Shown: positions 1-8,997, numbered from the stretch's first letter. The stretch: 64,000 nt of DNA from Verrucomicrobiaceae bacterium (GCA_016713245.1 JADJPM010000001.1:124001-188000), one strand, 5' to 3'. Notes: generated by a model from the sequence alone, not told the origin. Program-made: numbers and translations.

Positions 1-3000
1 CGCGGTCTTTGCGGGCCTGCTCGGCACGCGTGGTCTCGCGGTTGAGGGCCTCCTGGGCGGCGTTGAGCTTCACCTGGATGGCGAGGTCTTCTTCCGAAGC
101 CTTGCGAATGGCCTTCGTGATCTCGTTCTGGCGGGATTCGAGGTTCGAAATGGCCTCACCGAGGCCGAGCATCTTGCCGCCGACGTGGATGAACTCGCTG
201 AGCCGCATCTGGTGGCCGTCGATCTTGCCTTGCAGCTCCTTGAGCATGCTGTCCGCGCCTTGCAGATCGAGCTTCTGATTATCGACGATCTTGGTGAGGC
301 GTTCCTCATCGGCCTTGAGGTTCTGCACGCGGTCAAGGCGGGTGCGTAGCTCGTCATCGAGCGTGGCGGCCTCTTTCTTCGTGGCGGAAACTTTGGCCCG
401 CATGTCCTTCAATTCCTTGTCAGCCTCGCCCAGCGCGGCTTCGGCAGCGCGGGTCTGCTCCTGGGCGGCTTTGAGCTTGAGGCCTTCCTTGTCCACCTCC
501 TCCTGCGCTTTCATGACACGCTGCTGGCGGAGTTGGTGGGCTTCTTCCAGCTGCTCGATCTGCTGCTGAAGCTCGGCGAGTTTTTTGTTCTGCGTGTCGG
601 TGGTGACGTTGAGGCGCGTGACGAACTGCGAGGCTTCGTCGCGCTGCTTCGTGAAGGTGGAAAGGGCGGCCTGGATGCCGGCCAGCTCGGTGGTGAGCGT
701 GGGAATTTGCTTCCGCAGGGCCTTCTCTTCGGTGCGAGCGGTTTCGAGGCTGGCATCGGCTTCGTTGCGGGCCTTTTCGGCGGCCTGCTGAGCGGCGAGA
801 GCCTTCTGAAGACGGGCCTCGGCATCGGTGGCCTTCGTTTCGGTGGCTTTGAGCGTCTTCGTGAGGTCGGCGAGCTTGCTGGTCTCGGCTTTGATGTCGT
901 TTTCGAGCGCGGCGAGATCGAGACGGAGCTTGTCCTGCTGCTTGCCGAGCGTGGCGACGTTCTTTTCCTCGGCGGCGCGGGTCTTTTCGGTATCCTTGAG
1001 GTTCTGTGTGGCGGCGACGAGACGCTCGTTGATGTCTTCGAGTTCCTTGAGACGCGATTCGCCGGTGGCGACGCGTTCCTGGATGCCTTTGAGCCTTGTT
1101 TCGGCCGCGTTGGCCTCCGAAAGCTTCGCTTTGACCTCCGAGTCCAAGGTGGAGCGTTTTTCGCCGAGGAGCTTTTCAAGGTTCGCGGACTCGACGCGAA
1201 GCGCTTCGGTGGCTGTTTCGGCTTCCTGGCGTTGTTTGACGGCGATTTGCATCGCATCCAACGCGGCCGCTTTGTCCTTGGTGAGGGCGGCGAGCTCGTC
1301 GGCGAGGTTTTGGGCCTGAGCACGGGTCTGCTCGACCTTGCCACGAAGATCCGGCAAAAGGGCTTCGAGGTCCGTGCGCTCTTTGGTGAGGCGTTGGGCT
1401 TCGGAGGCGAGCTTGTCGCGATTCTGCGTGGCGGCGGTGATGGTGGCGGAAAGCTCGGCGTGCTGCTTGCTGGCCTGGTTAAGTTCCTTGAGGCGATCTT
1501 CGAGGCCAGCGGTCTGGTTCGTCAATTCGGCCACGCGTTTCTCCGCAGCGACGATTTCCTTCTGCTTCGCGGCGAGGTTGTCCTGAACGTTTTGATGATC
1601 GGACTGCGCGGCGGCAATGCTCTGCTGCGTGGTGGCGTGCGTGCTGGTGAGCGTGGCGATGACGGCCTCCAAGCCGCTGATCTTCTCCGCGAGCGTGAGA
1701 TGATGCTGCGAGTTCTTTTCCAGCGAGGCAACGGATGCGGCGAGCTCCTTCGACTTCGCGGCGACGGACGCAGTGAGTTCCTCCAGCTCGCTTTTGGCGG
1801 CAGCGACCTGCGCGGCGAGCTTCTTGTCCTCGGCCTGCGTGGTCTTGAACTGCGTCTCCGCCGTGGCGGTGAGTTCCTGCACATTTTTGAGGTGCTGGTC
1901 CGCGGTGGCGATCTGGGCCTGGCGCTCGCTGAGATCGGTCTCGGCCTGCTTGATGTCGGCACGCAGCTTGCCGAGGTCCTGCGACGCGGTGGTCTGCTGG
2001 TCCTCGATGGTGCGGACTTCTTTTTCGACGGCTTCGCGACGCGTGGTGAGCGTCTGGATGAGCAGATGCTGCGCCCGGCCATGCTCGGTGGCGGCGAGAA
2101 GCTCGCGGGTGCGTTCGTCGCGGTCTTTGACCAGCGCCGCGACGGCGGCAACGACCTCCGCTTTGTGCGATTCGACGGCTTTGAGCGCCTCGTTGCTGTC
2201 TTTGAGGCGTGAATCGGTATCCGCGAGATCGGAGAGCTTGTTTTCGAGGTCGGCAGCCTTGTCTTCGAGGGCTTTGACCTGGGCGGCGAGATCGTTCGAG
2301 CGAGTGGTGCGCAGCTCGATTTGGAGATCGAGTTCGTCGCGTTCTTTGGTGGCAGCTTTTTGCTGCTCGGTGGCTTTGGCCTGGGCTTCGGCGGTCTGCT
2401 TTTGAATCTCCGCCAGTTTCGCTTCGGCCGCTTTTTGCTTCGCGTCCAAATCGGCCTGCGCGGCATCGCGGTCCTTGGAAATGCGTTCGAACTCGATCTT
2501 CGCGGCCTGCTGCTTCGCGGTGAAGTCGTCCACCTCGGCGCGGATTGCGGTGAGGCGCTGCTCGGAGCCACTCACGTCCTTTTGATGAGAAGTCTGCGTG
2601 GCGAGAAGCGCGGCGATGGCCGTTTCGAGCACACCACGCTGATCCTGCATCTGGCCGAGCTGCTTCGTGACCTCGGTGAGTTTCGTTTCGTTGCCACGAA
2701 GCGCTTCGACGCGGGCTTTGAGCGCGGTTTCCTCGCCGCTGGTCTGGGCGAGGCGCTGCTGCGTGTCGAGAAGCTGCTCCTGCGCTTTTTGGAACGCGGC
2801 GTTTTTGGCTTCGAGGTCGTCGGTGAGCTTTTGAAGCTCGGCGCTGCGTTTGGATTTCTGCTCGGCTTCGGATTTCTCGGCCTCGGCTTTGAGTCTGGTC
2901 AGCTCGGCCAGGCGGGCTTCGCTGGTGGCGATGTCCTTTGTGAGCGTGGTGAGCTTTTGCTCGGCGGACGAGGCGTCCGAGCTCCGTTGGCCGAGGGTGG

Positions 3001-5932
3001 CTTCGAGGGCTTTGAGATCGGCGGCGAGTTTTTCGAGCTTGGTTTGGGCGGACGAGGCGTCCGCGCTCCGGCTGGTGATTTGCTCGGCAAGCTTGGCGGC
3101 CTCTTCTTTCTTCGCGGCGAGGTCTTTTTCGACGGCTTGAAGCTCGCTGGTGCTCTTGGAAAGGTCTTTGAGGCGGGCTTCACCAGCGGCGATGTCGGCG
3201 GTGAGTTTTTGGAGCGTGGCAGCTTCGTCGGCCTTTTTCTGCGTGAAAGCGGCTTCATGAGTTTGAAGCTGCGAAGTGAACTGCTGGAGCTTTTGTTCGG
3301 CGGACGAGGCGTCCGCGCTCTTTTGCGCCAGCGTGGTTTCGAGGGCTTTGAGGTCGGCGGAGAGCTTGGAGAGCTTTTGCTCGGCGGACGAGGCCTCCGC
3401 GCTCCGGCTGGTGATTTGCTCGGCGAGCTTGGCGGCCTCGGTGTTCTTGGCGGCGAGGTCTTTGTCGAGGGCTTGAAGATCGGCGCTGAGTTTGGTGCGC
3501 TGCTCGCCTTCGGATTTTTCAGCCTCGTTGCGGCGCTGGACGAGTTCTTTGACGCGGGCCTCGGCGACGCTGATTTCGGCGGTGAGTTTGGTGAGCTTTT
3601 CCTCGGCGGAAGTGAGCGCGGGCAGCTTGGCTTCGAGGGCCTTGGTCTGCTCGGTGAGCTGCTTGAGCTTGGCCTCGGCGCTGGTGGCGTTTTCGCTGAG
3701 CTTGGCAAACTCGGCCTGTTTGGCGCTGAGGTTCGCTTCGAGACCTTGGAACTCGACGGCGCGTTTTTCGCCCGCGGCGATGTCGGCGACGAGTTTGGAG
3801 AGATTGCGGCTCGCGGCGGCAGCCTCTGCCATGTTCGAGGACAAGGTCGATTCGATGGCCTTCGACTGGTCGGTGAGCAGCGCGTGCTTCTTCTCGGTGG
3901 CGGCGAAATCGGTGGTGAGTTTGTCGAGTTCGGCCTGCTTGGCGCTGAGGGTGGCTTCGAGGGCTTTGAGTTCGGTGCCGCGCTTCGATTGCAGTTCCGC
4001 CTCGGACTTTTCGGCGTCGGCTTTGCGGGCGGTCAGCTCGGCGAGGCGGGACTCAGCGGTGGAGATGTCGGTGGTGAGCTTCGAGAGCTTGGTTTCAGCG
4101 GACGAGGCGTCCGCAGTCCTTTGGGCCAGCGAGGATTCGAGAGATTGAAGCTTCGCGGAGAGGTCTTTGAGTTTCGTTTCAGCGGACGAGGCGTCCGCGC
4201 TCCGGGTGTTGAGCTGCTCGGTGAGCTTGGTGAGGTCGGCTTGCTTGGCGGCGAGGCTGACTTCGAGAGCTTGGAGTTCGCTGCTGCGCTTGGATTTGAG
4301 CTCTGCTTCGGATTTTTCGGCATCAGCTTTGAGCTTGTTCAACTCGGCGATGCGGGCTTCGGCGGACGAGATGTCGCTGGTGAGCTTGGAGAGCTTCGTT
4401 TCAGCGGACGAGGCATCTGTGGTCTTCTGGGTGAAGGAGGCTTCGAGAGACTGGAGCTTGGAAGTGAGGTCTTTGAGCTTGGCTTCGGCGGACGAAGCGT
4501 CCGCGCTCCGGGTGGCCAGCGTGGCTTCGAGAGCTTGGAGTTCGCTGCTGCGCTTGGATTTGACTTCGGACTCGGATTTTTCGGCGTCGCCTTGGAGTTT
4601 CGTGAGTTCGGCGAGGCGTGACTCGCTGGCCGCGATGTCTTTTTGGAGGGTGGTGAGTTTTTGCTCGGCGGCGGTGAGTTCGGGAAGCCGGGCTTCAAGG
4701 GCTTTTGACTGGGCGGTGAGCTGCTGGAGCTTCGTTTCAGCGGACGATGCGTCCGCACTCCGGGTGGTGAAAAGGGCGACGAGGGTGGCGAGTTCGGCCT
4801 GCTTCGAGGTGAGGGTCGATTCGAGAGCTTGGAGTTCGCCGCTGCGCTTGGATTTGAGTTCGGACTCGGACTTTTCGGCGTCGCCTTTGAGCCTCGTGAG
4901 CTCGGCGAGGCGGGCTTCGGCGGCAGCGATGTCTTTTTGAAGCGCGGCGAGCTTTTGCTCGGCGCTGGCGGTATCGGTGGCTCGCTTGGCCTCGGCGGCG
5001 CTGTGGATGCTTTCGAGAGCTTTTTGCGCCATCGCGAGGTCGGCCTCGGCTTTGGTGACGAGGGTGCGGGTGGAGTCGAGTTTGCTCTCGATGTTGCCGA
5101 GATCGCGGCGCTTCTGATCAAACTTGCCGGCTTCGGCTTTGGCGTTCTCGACCTCGACGCGGGCGTTTTGGACCAGCTGGCGGAGCGTTTCGGACTCGGA
5201 CTTGAAGCTGGTGAGGCTGGCCTGGGTCTCGGTGAGTTCTTTTTTGCGAACATCGAGCGTGGCTTCCAGGCTGCGCAGTTCGTCGCGGCGACGCTGTTCG
5301 ATCTCGGCCTCGATTTTGAGGGCGTCGCGCTGCTGGCGGAGCTTTTCGATCTCGTCGCGGAGGTCGGCGGCCTGCTTCGCGGCGGCGGGGTCGGGCTTCG
5401 GGATGAGCGAAGGCGGCGGGGCGGCGGGAGATTTCTGCGAATCGCCGGTGGAGGAGGCCATGCGATGCACGACCGGCTTGGTGGGCTCGACCTTGCCGGT
5501 ATCGGGCGAAGGCGGTGGCATGTCGTCTTTGTCACGGGCGGGAATGCCCTCGGTATCGCCACGGCGGCCGTCGATGCGCGGCGGCTCGTTTTTCGAAGCA
5601 GCAACCGCTTTGGAGGAACCGACCGGCGCGAGGCCCTTCGGTGCTCGCTCGCGGAAACGGCTCTCCAACTGGCCGAACATGATGCGATCCCCGCCTTTCA
5701 CGCGGGCCTTCTCGATGCGCTTGCCGTTGACGAAGGTGCCGTTGGAGGATTTCAGATCGACCAGCTCGTAAACGCCGTCCGCCTGCTTCAGAAACTCGGC
5801 GTGGAAGCCGGAGATGAAGGTGTTGTCGATGACGATGTCATTTTTCGCGTCACGACCGATGGAAAGACGGTCTTCGAGCACATCGAAGACGAATTCGTTA
5901 CCATCGTTGAGATTGAAGGCCAGGTACGGCAT
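1..5932 (-). CDS. FHA-domain giant coiled-coil protein (C terminus beyond window)
   Basis: The frame opens at the ATG complementary to 5930-5932 and has no stop before the left edge, giving at least 1,977 codons. Residues about 5-95 form a forkhead-associated domain, a phosphothreonine-binding fold: Gly26-Arg27, Ser41, His44 and Asn64-Gly65-Thr66 sit where the family signature expects them. Residues about 98-185 are a Pro/Lys/Ser-rich linker. The rest is Ala/Glu/Lys/Leu/Ser-rich with near-continuous coiled-coil character and no membrane segment or signal peptide, so it is probably a long cytoplasmic rod. In the middle, blocks of roughly 50-100 residues repeat, each containing the octapeptide SADASSAE or a variant. 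An FHA head on a rod suggests a scaffold recruited to a Thr-phosphorylated partner; that is inference. Long open frames on the opposite strand are by-products of codon bias. Confidence 0.88.
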   Translation of the reverse strand, partial: MPYLAFNLNDGNEFVFDVLEDRLSIGRDAKNDIVIDNTFISGFHAEFLKQADGVYELVDLKSSNGTFVNGKRIEKARVKGGDRIMFGQLESRFRERAPKGLAPVGSSKAVAASKNEPPRIDGRRGDTEGIPARDKDDMPPPSPDTGKVEPTKPVVHRMASSTGDSQKSPAAPPPSLIPKPDPAAAKQAADLRDEIEKLRQQRDALKIEAEIEQRRRDELRSLEATLDVRKKELTETQASLTSFKSESETLRQLVQNARVEVENAKAEAGKFDQKRRDLGNIESKLDSTRTLVTKAEADLAMAQKALESIHSAAEAKRATDTASAEQKLAALQKDIAAAEARLAELTRLKGDAEKSESELKSKRSGELQALESTLTSKQAELATLVALFTTRSADASSAETKLQQLTAQSKALEARLPELTAAEQKLTTLQKDIAASESRLAELTKLQGDAEKSESEVKSKRSSELQALEATLATRSADASSAEAKLKDLTSKLQSLEASFTQKTTDASSAETKLSKLTSDISSAEARIAELNKLKADAEKSEAELKSKRSSELQALEVSLAAKQADLTKLTEQLNTRSADASSAETKLKDLSAKLQSLESSLAQRTADASSAETKLSKLTTDISTAESRLAELTARKADAEKSEAELQSKRGTELKALEATLSAKQAELDKLTTDFAATEKKHALLTDQSKAIESTLSSNMAEAAAASRNLSKLVADIAAGEKRAVEFQGLEANLSAKQAEFAKLSENATSAEAKLKQLTEQTKALEAKLPALTSAEEKLTKLTAEISVAEARVKELVQRRNEAEKSEGEQRTKLSADLQALDKDLAAKNTEAAKLAEQITSRSAEASSAEQKLSKLSADLKALETTLAQKSADASSAEQKLQQFTSQLQTHEAAFTQKKADEAATLQKLTADIAAGEARLKDLSKSTSELQAVEKDLAAKKEEAAKLAEQITSRSADASSAQTKLEKLAADLKALEATLGQRSSDASSAEQKLTTLTKDIATSEARLAELTRLKAEAEKSEAEQKSKRSAELQKLTDDLEAKNAAFQKAQEQLLDTQQRLAQTSGEETALKARVEALRGNETKLTEVTKQLGQMQDQRGVLETAIAALLATQTSHQKDVSGSEQRLTAIRAEVDDFTAKQQAAKIEFERISKDRDAAQADLDAKQKAAEAKLAEIQKQTAEAQAKATEQQKAATKERDELDLQIELRTTRSNDLAAQVKALEDKAADLENKLSDLADTDSRLKDSNEALKAVESHKAEVVAAVAALVKDRDERTRELLAATEHGRAQHLLIQTLTTRREAVEKEVRTIEDQQTTASQDLGKLRADIKQAETDLSERQAQIATADQHLKNVQELTATAETQFKTTQAEDKKLAAQVAAAKSELEELTASVAAKSKELAASVASLEKNSQHHLTLAEKISGLEAVIATLTSTHATTQQSIAAAQSDHQNVQDNLAAKQKEIVAAEKRVAELTNQTAGLEDRLKELNQASKQHAELSATITAATQNRDKLASEAQRLTKERTDLEALLPDLRGKVEQTRAQAQNLADELAALTKDKAAALDAMQIAVKQRQEAETATEALRVESANLEKLLGEKRSTLDSEVKAKLSEANAAETRLKGIQERVATGESRLKELEDINERLVAATQNLKDTEKTRAAEEKNVATLGKQQDKLRLDLAALENDIKAETSKLADLTKTLKATETKATDAEARLQKALAAQQAAEKARNEADASLETARTEEKALRKQIPTLTTELAGIQAALSTFTKQRDEASQFVTRLNVTTDTQNKKLAELQQQIEQLEEAHQLRQQRVMKAQEEVDKEGLKLKAAQEQTRAAEAALGEADKELKDMRAKVSATKKEAATLDDELRTRLDRVQNLKADEERLTKIVDNQKLDLQGADSMLKELQGKIDGHQMRLSEFIHVGGKMLGLGEAISNLESRQNEITKAIRKASEEDLAIQVKLNAAQEALNRETTRAEQARKDR
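2964..4756. repeat. Nine copies of a 17-bp palindrome inside the FHA gene
   Basis: The palindrome GCGGACGAGGCGTCCGC (7-bp arms, 3-nt loop) or a close variant lies at 2964-2980, 3048-3064, 3300-3316, 3384-3400, 4098-4114, 4181-4197, 4404-4420 (degenerate), 4488-4504 and 4740-4756. Copies at 3048, 3384, 4181, 4488 and 4740 continue with CTCCGG on the plus strand. All copies are in the same frame of the minus-strand gene and encode the SADASSAE-like motif. Spacing is irregular, between about 70 and 700 bp. Confidence 0.85.
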
Positions 5933-6090
5933 GCGGCGGGCGCAGAAAGGAAGCGGTTGAAAGCGGGTAAACTAGCGGGGGAAAATCAGTGAAGCAATCT
6001 TAATGAAATTTGGCGAACAAGAGGGAAGATGGACGGCTATTGTTTCAAAAATCAGTCCGATTCCAAGCATTCAGTTAAGAATACCAAAAT
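5933..6090. other. Divergent intergenic region
   Basis: 158 bp between the FHA gene (leftward) and the exported protein gene (rightward). It is visibly AT-richer from about 5990 onward, as expected for a promoter region, but I could not single out convincing -35/-10 boxes for either direction. Confidence 0.5.
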
Positions 6091-6867
6091 ATGACCATGA
6101 AAAGTTACACACGCGAATTCTGGCTTCTCACCCTAGCCGGGGCGGCATTTTTGCTCGGCTGCGCCGCTCCGCTGCCCCCGGCGCAGGCCGGTTTGACCTC
6201 GGCGCAGATGGACCGGGTGGGCCGACGCATCTGGCAAAACGAGTGCGCCGGCACCGTGGCAGGCCTGACGAGCTGGAACGGCGGCGAGGACTTCGCATCG
6301 CTCGGGATTGGCCATTTCATCTGGTATCCGGCGGGTCGCAGCGGGCCATTTGAGGAGAGTTTTCCCGGTCTCGTCCGCCATCTGGAGGCCCGCGGCGTGC
6401 CGATGCCGGGCTGGACAAAAGGTGCGTGCGCCTGGAACTCGAAGGCGGCTTTTGACGCCGACAAAAATGGCCCGCGCCAGGCCGAACTGCGGAAGATCCT
6501 CGCCGCGAATGTGGGCCTGCAAACCGAGTACATCATGCTGCGGCTCCAGCGGGCCTCCGGCAGCATGACCGGCGCGGCGAAGAGCGGTTTCGCGTCTTTG
6601 AGCACGACGCCGGAGGGGATGTTTTGCCTGATCGACTATGTGAACTTCAAAGGCGAGGGCACGAATCCGAAGGAAAGGTATCGCGGCCAAGGTTGGGGCC
6701 TCATGCAGGTGCTCGAAGACATGCGCGGCGGCACGCCCGCCGCCTTTGCCGAAGCCTCCAAACGCGTCCTCAGCCGCCGCGTGGCCAATTCCCCGCCCGA
6801 ACGCGGCGAGCAGCGCTGGCTGGCCGGCTGGCATAACCGCTGCGAGGCTTATAAAAGACCGCTGTGA
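6091..6867 (+). CDS. Exported lipoprotein-like protein of unknown function
   Basis: 258 residues. The N terminus has a basic start, a hydrophobic stretch (residues 10-23) and a cysteine in the context LLGCAA, compatible with a signal peptide or lipobox (Cys about 24). The mature part begins with a helix containing a conserved-looking NEC motif, then a GIGHFIWYP segment and several Trp/Gly-rich motifs. The 'N-E ... S-x-G-I-G-H-F' arrangement is faintly reminiscent of lysozyme-like or peptidoglycan-acting proteins, but I recognise no family with certainty. An ATG at 6097, two codons in, is an alternative start. No strong Shine-Dalgarno sequence is visible. It stands alone between a divergent and a convergent gene. 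Confidence 0.75.
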   Translation: MTMKSYTREFWLLTLAGAAFLLGCAAPLPPAQAGLTSAQMDRVGRRIWQNECAGTVAGLTSWNGGEDFASLGIGHFIWYPAGRSGPFEESFPGLVRHLEARGVPMPGWTKGACAWNSKAAFDADKNGPRQAELRKILAANVGLQTEYIMLRLQRASGSMTGAAKSGFASLSTTPEGMFCLIDYVNFKGEGTNPKERYRGQGWGLMQVLEDMRGGTPAAFAEASKRVLSRRVANSPPERGEQRWLAGWHNRCEAYKRPL

Positions 6868-6876
6868 GGTGATGGA

Positions 6877-7302
6877 TCAATCCAGCCAGTTTTCGTATCG
6901 AAGGCCCGGCACTTGGCTAAAGTCCACGCGGTTCCGTGTGAGCACAATTGCCTCATGGGCAAGCGCGATGCAGGCGATTTTCAGGTCCATGCTGCCGATG
7001 CGCACGCCACCGGCCCGGTGCAGCGAGAAAAGTGCCGCCGCCTCGAAATCCCACGGGAGCACCAGCCAGGCGGAGTAAAACTCCATCGTTGTGAGCATTC
7101 GGCGGTAGGGCTCCACCTGGTCCTCCGGCTTAGACCTCTTCCGAATCTCCGTCATCCATCCGCGAAGGTGCTCCTCCGCGCTGATGATGGTCGTCGCGAC
7201 GCTATCGCCGCTCTCACGCAGGCGGTTGAGCAGCCTGATCCCGGCGGGCGAGCCACGCGAAATCTCCTGCGTGTGGTTGGTATCGAGAATCAGCATGGTC
7301 AC
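6877..7302 (-). CDS. vapC: VapC-type PIN-domain ribonuclease toxin
   Basis: 141 residues from a GTG at 7302, directly abutting the stop codon of the upstream antitoxin gene; an ATG at 7296 is equally possible. PIN domain features are clear: an N-terminal LILDTNH with the first metal-binding Asp, a Glu in the ISAEEH segment, an Asp in GSMDLKIACIAL, and a C-terminal LTRNRVDFSQVPGL loop like that of many VapC proteins. VapC toxins are Mg-dependent RNases that cut tRNA or rRNA and are held inactive by a co-transcribed antitoxin. The four acidic positions look intact, so the toxin should be active. It converges on the upstream exported-protein gene with a 9-bp gap. Confidence 0.85.
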   Translation of the reverse strand: MTMLILDTNHTQEISRGSPAGIRLLNRLRESGDSVATTIISAEEHLRGWMTEIRKRSKPEDQVEPYRRMLTTMEFYSAWLVLPWDFEAAALFSLHRAGGVRIGSMDLKIACIALAHEAIVLTRNRVDFSQVPGLRYENWLD

Positions 7303-7494
7303 TCATGGCTCCTGCTGCGAGGCGCGATAATCTCGGCCCAGGCGCTCCGCCTCTTTCGAGAGGTCGTCATCCGGCAGCATGCCCAGCGTGGCCTGCCAGT
7401 CTTTCTTCACCGGCGTGAGCTGCAAAACTTTCGCCGTGAGCTGCGCGAGCGTTTGTTCCAGGCTGGTGACTCGGCTTTCAAGGGTCTGTTCCAT
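7303..7494 (-). CDS. Small putative antitoxin paired with VapC
   Basis: 63 residues from the ATG at 7494, ending in a TGA whose last base is next to the toxin start codon, so the two genes are almost certainly co-transcribed and translationally coupled. The N-terminal 25 residues form a leucine-heptad helix (MEQTLESRVTSLEQTLAQL). A WQATLGMLPDDDLSKEAERLGRDYR tail follows, of a type that in VapB-like proteins wraps around the toxin. No DNA-binding AbrB or ribbon-helix-helix domain is evident, so autoregulation is uncertain. Function is assigned from position and size. Confidence 0.72.
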   Translation of the reverse strand: MEQTLESRVTSLEQTLAQLTAKVLQLTPVKKDWQATLGMLPDDDLSKEAERLGRDYRASQQEP

Positions 7495-7500
7495 GAGTAG

Positions 7501-7529
7501 AAAATACGCGGAAGGCCGCACGATGCCAA
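7501..7529 (-). promoter_or_regulatory. Candidate sigma-70 promoter for the toxin-antitoxin pair
   Basis: Read leftward: TTGGCA (complement of 7524-7529), a 17-nt spacer, then TATTTT (complement of 7501-7506). The expected transcript start falls at about 7494, the A of the antitoxin ATG, so the mRNA would be leaderless or nearly so. Matches to consensus are five of six and four of six. Confidence 0.45.
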
Positions 7530-7587
7530 TGCCGAGTTTTGACCTGATTGACAGAGTGACGGCGTGACTGGCGTTCGCTGCGCTCCC

Positions 7588-8997
7588 ATGAAGTCCCTGC
7601 TCGCCCTTGTTCTCCTGGCCTCGCCGCTGCTCGCGGCGAAGCCGAATGTGCTGTTCCTCTTTGCCGATGACTTTTCGTATGAGGCGGTGCGGGCTTTTGG
7701 GCACACGGACATCGACACGCCAAATCTCGACCGCCTCGCGGCCCGCGGCACCACCTTCACCCGAGCCTACAACATGGGCTCGTGGAGCGGCGCGGTGTGC
7801 GTGGCGAGTCGCACGATGCTCATCAGCGGACGCAGCGTGTGGAGCGCTGGCAAAATCCACAAGACCACCGATGCGGAGCGCAAGGCCGGGGTGCTCTGGC
7901 CGCAGCTCATGAAGAAGGCGGGCTACAAGACCTACATGACCGGCAAGTGGCACATCGAGACCGATGCCGCGAAGTGCTTCGACATCACTCGCGATGTCCG
8001 CGCCGGCATGCCGAAGACGGTTCCCTCGTCCTACAACCGGCCCATCGCGGGCCAGACCGATGCATGGAGCCCGTTCGACCAATCCCTCGGCGGATTCTGG
8101 GAAGGCGGCACGCATTGGAGCGAGGTGGTGGCGAATCACACGCTCGATTTCCTCGCCGATGCGAAGCAGGGCGGCGATCCCTTCTTCATCTACGCGGCCT
8201 TCAATGCACCGCATGATCCGCGGCAGGCGCCGAAGGAATTTGTGGACCGCTACCCGCTGAGCCGCATCGCCATGCCGACGAACTTCCTGCCGGAGTATCC
8301 GCACAAAGATTCCATCGGCTGCTCGCACAAGCTGCGGGATGAAAACCTCGCGCCCATGCCGCGCACGGAGCTGGCGGTGAAAACGCACCGCGCCGAATAC
8401 TACGCCCTCATCACGCATCTCGACGCCCAGATCGGCCGCATCCTCGACGCACTCGATGCCTCCGGGCAGGCGGAGAACACCTGGATTTTCTTCACCGCCG
8501 ACCACGGGCTCGCCGTGGGACATCACGGCCTCTTCGGCAAACAAAACCTGTATGACCACAGCGTGCGTGTACCCTTCCTCGTGGCCGGTCCCGGCGTGGC
8601 GAAAGGAGCGAAAAACGATGCCGCGATCTACCTGCAAGACGTGATGGCCACCGCCCTCGATCTCGCCGAAGCGGAAAAGCCCGCGCATGTCTTTTTCAAC
8701 AGCCTCCGCCCGCTGTTGAACGGCGAAAAGAGTCGCTACGAATCGGTCTATGGCGCTTACCTCGAACTCCAACGCGCCATCACCCACGATGGCTGGAAGC
8801 TCATCGCCTATCCCAAGGCCAAGGTGCTGCGTCTTTACCATCTGGCCGAAGATCCGCAGGAGATGCAGGACCTCGCGGCGAAGCCCGAGCATGCCGCGAA
8901 GGTCAAAGATCTCCTTCAACGCCTCGTGAAGCTCTCCGCCGATCTCGACGACAAGGTGGATTTGACGAAGGCGTTTCTCGGCCACTCAGAGCCGTGA
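7588..8997 (+). CDS. Exported sulfatase (alkaline-phosphatase superfamily)
   Basis: 469 residues from the ATG at 7588, chosen over an in-frame upstream ATG at 7564 because it begins a clean signal peptide ending LLA-AKPN. The sulfatase fold is evident: metal-binding Asp27-Asp28 in LFADDFSYE, and Cys71 in the context CVASR. That is the C-x-P/A-x-R signature in which the Cys is converted to formylglycine by a maturase. Lys and His residues in TGKWHIE and the FFTADHGLAVGHHG segment complete the active site. Such enzymes remove sulfate from sulfated polysaccharides and are abundant in Verrucomicrobiota and Planctomycetes. No formylglycine-generating enzyme is in the window. The 3' end overlaps the convergent membrane-protein gene by 12 bp. 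Confidence 0.92.
   Translation: MKSLLALVLLASPLLAAKPNVLFLFADDFSYEAVRAFGHTDIDTPNLDRLAARGTTFTRAYNMGSWSGAVCVASRTMLISGRSVWSAGKIHKTTDAERKAGVLWPQLMKKAGYKTYMTGKWHIETDAAKCFDITRDVRAGMPKTVPSSYNRPIAGQTDAWSPFDQSLGGFWEGGTHWSEVVANHTLDFLADAKQGGDPFFIYAAFNAPHDPRQAPKEFVDRYPLSRIAMPTNFLPEYPHKDSIGCSHKLRDENLAPMPRTELAVKTHRAEYYALITHLDAQIGRILDALDASGQAENTWIFFTADHGLAVGHHGLFGKQNLYDHSVRVPFLVAGPGVAKGAKNDAAIYLQDVMATALDLAEAEKPAHVFFNSLRPLLNGEKSRYESVYGAYLELQRAITHDGWKLIAYPKAKVLRLYHLAEDPQEMQDLAAKPEHAAKVKDLLQRLVKLSADLDDKVDLTKAFLGHSEP

Noticed and set aside
2964..4756. CRISPR array
   Set aside because: The repeated 17-mer has irregular spacing, the spacers are themselves homologous coding repeats, and no cas genes are present.
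533..5992. Long open frames on the plus strand (533-2212, 2321-4621, 4829-5992)
   Set aside because: They are antisense to the FHA coiled-coil gene. Their Gly/Leu/Phe-rich repetitive translations match no family and arise from the codon bias of the true strand.
7495..8985. Minus-strand frame of about 500 codons continuous with the antitoxin frame
   Set aside because: It lies antisense to the well-supported sulfatase gene. Only the last 63 codons, beginning at the ATG at 7494, make sense.
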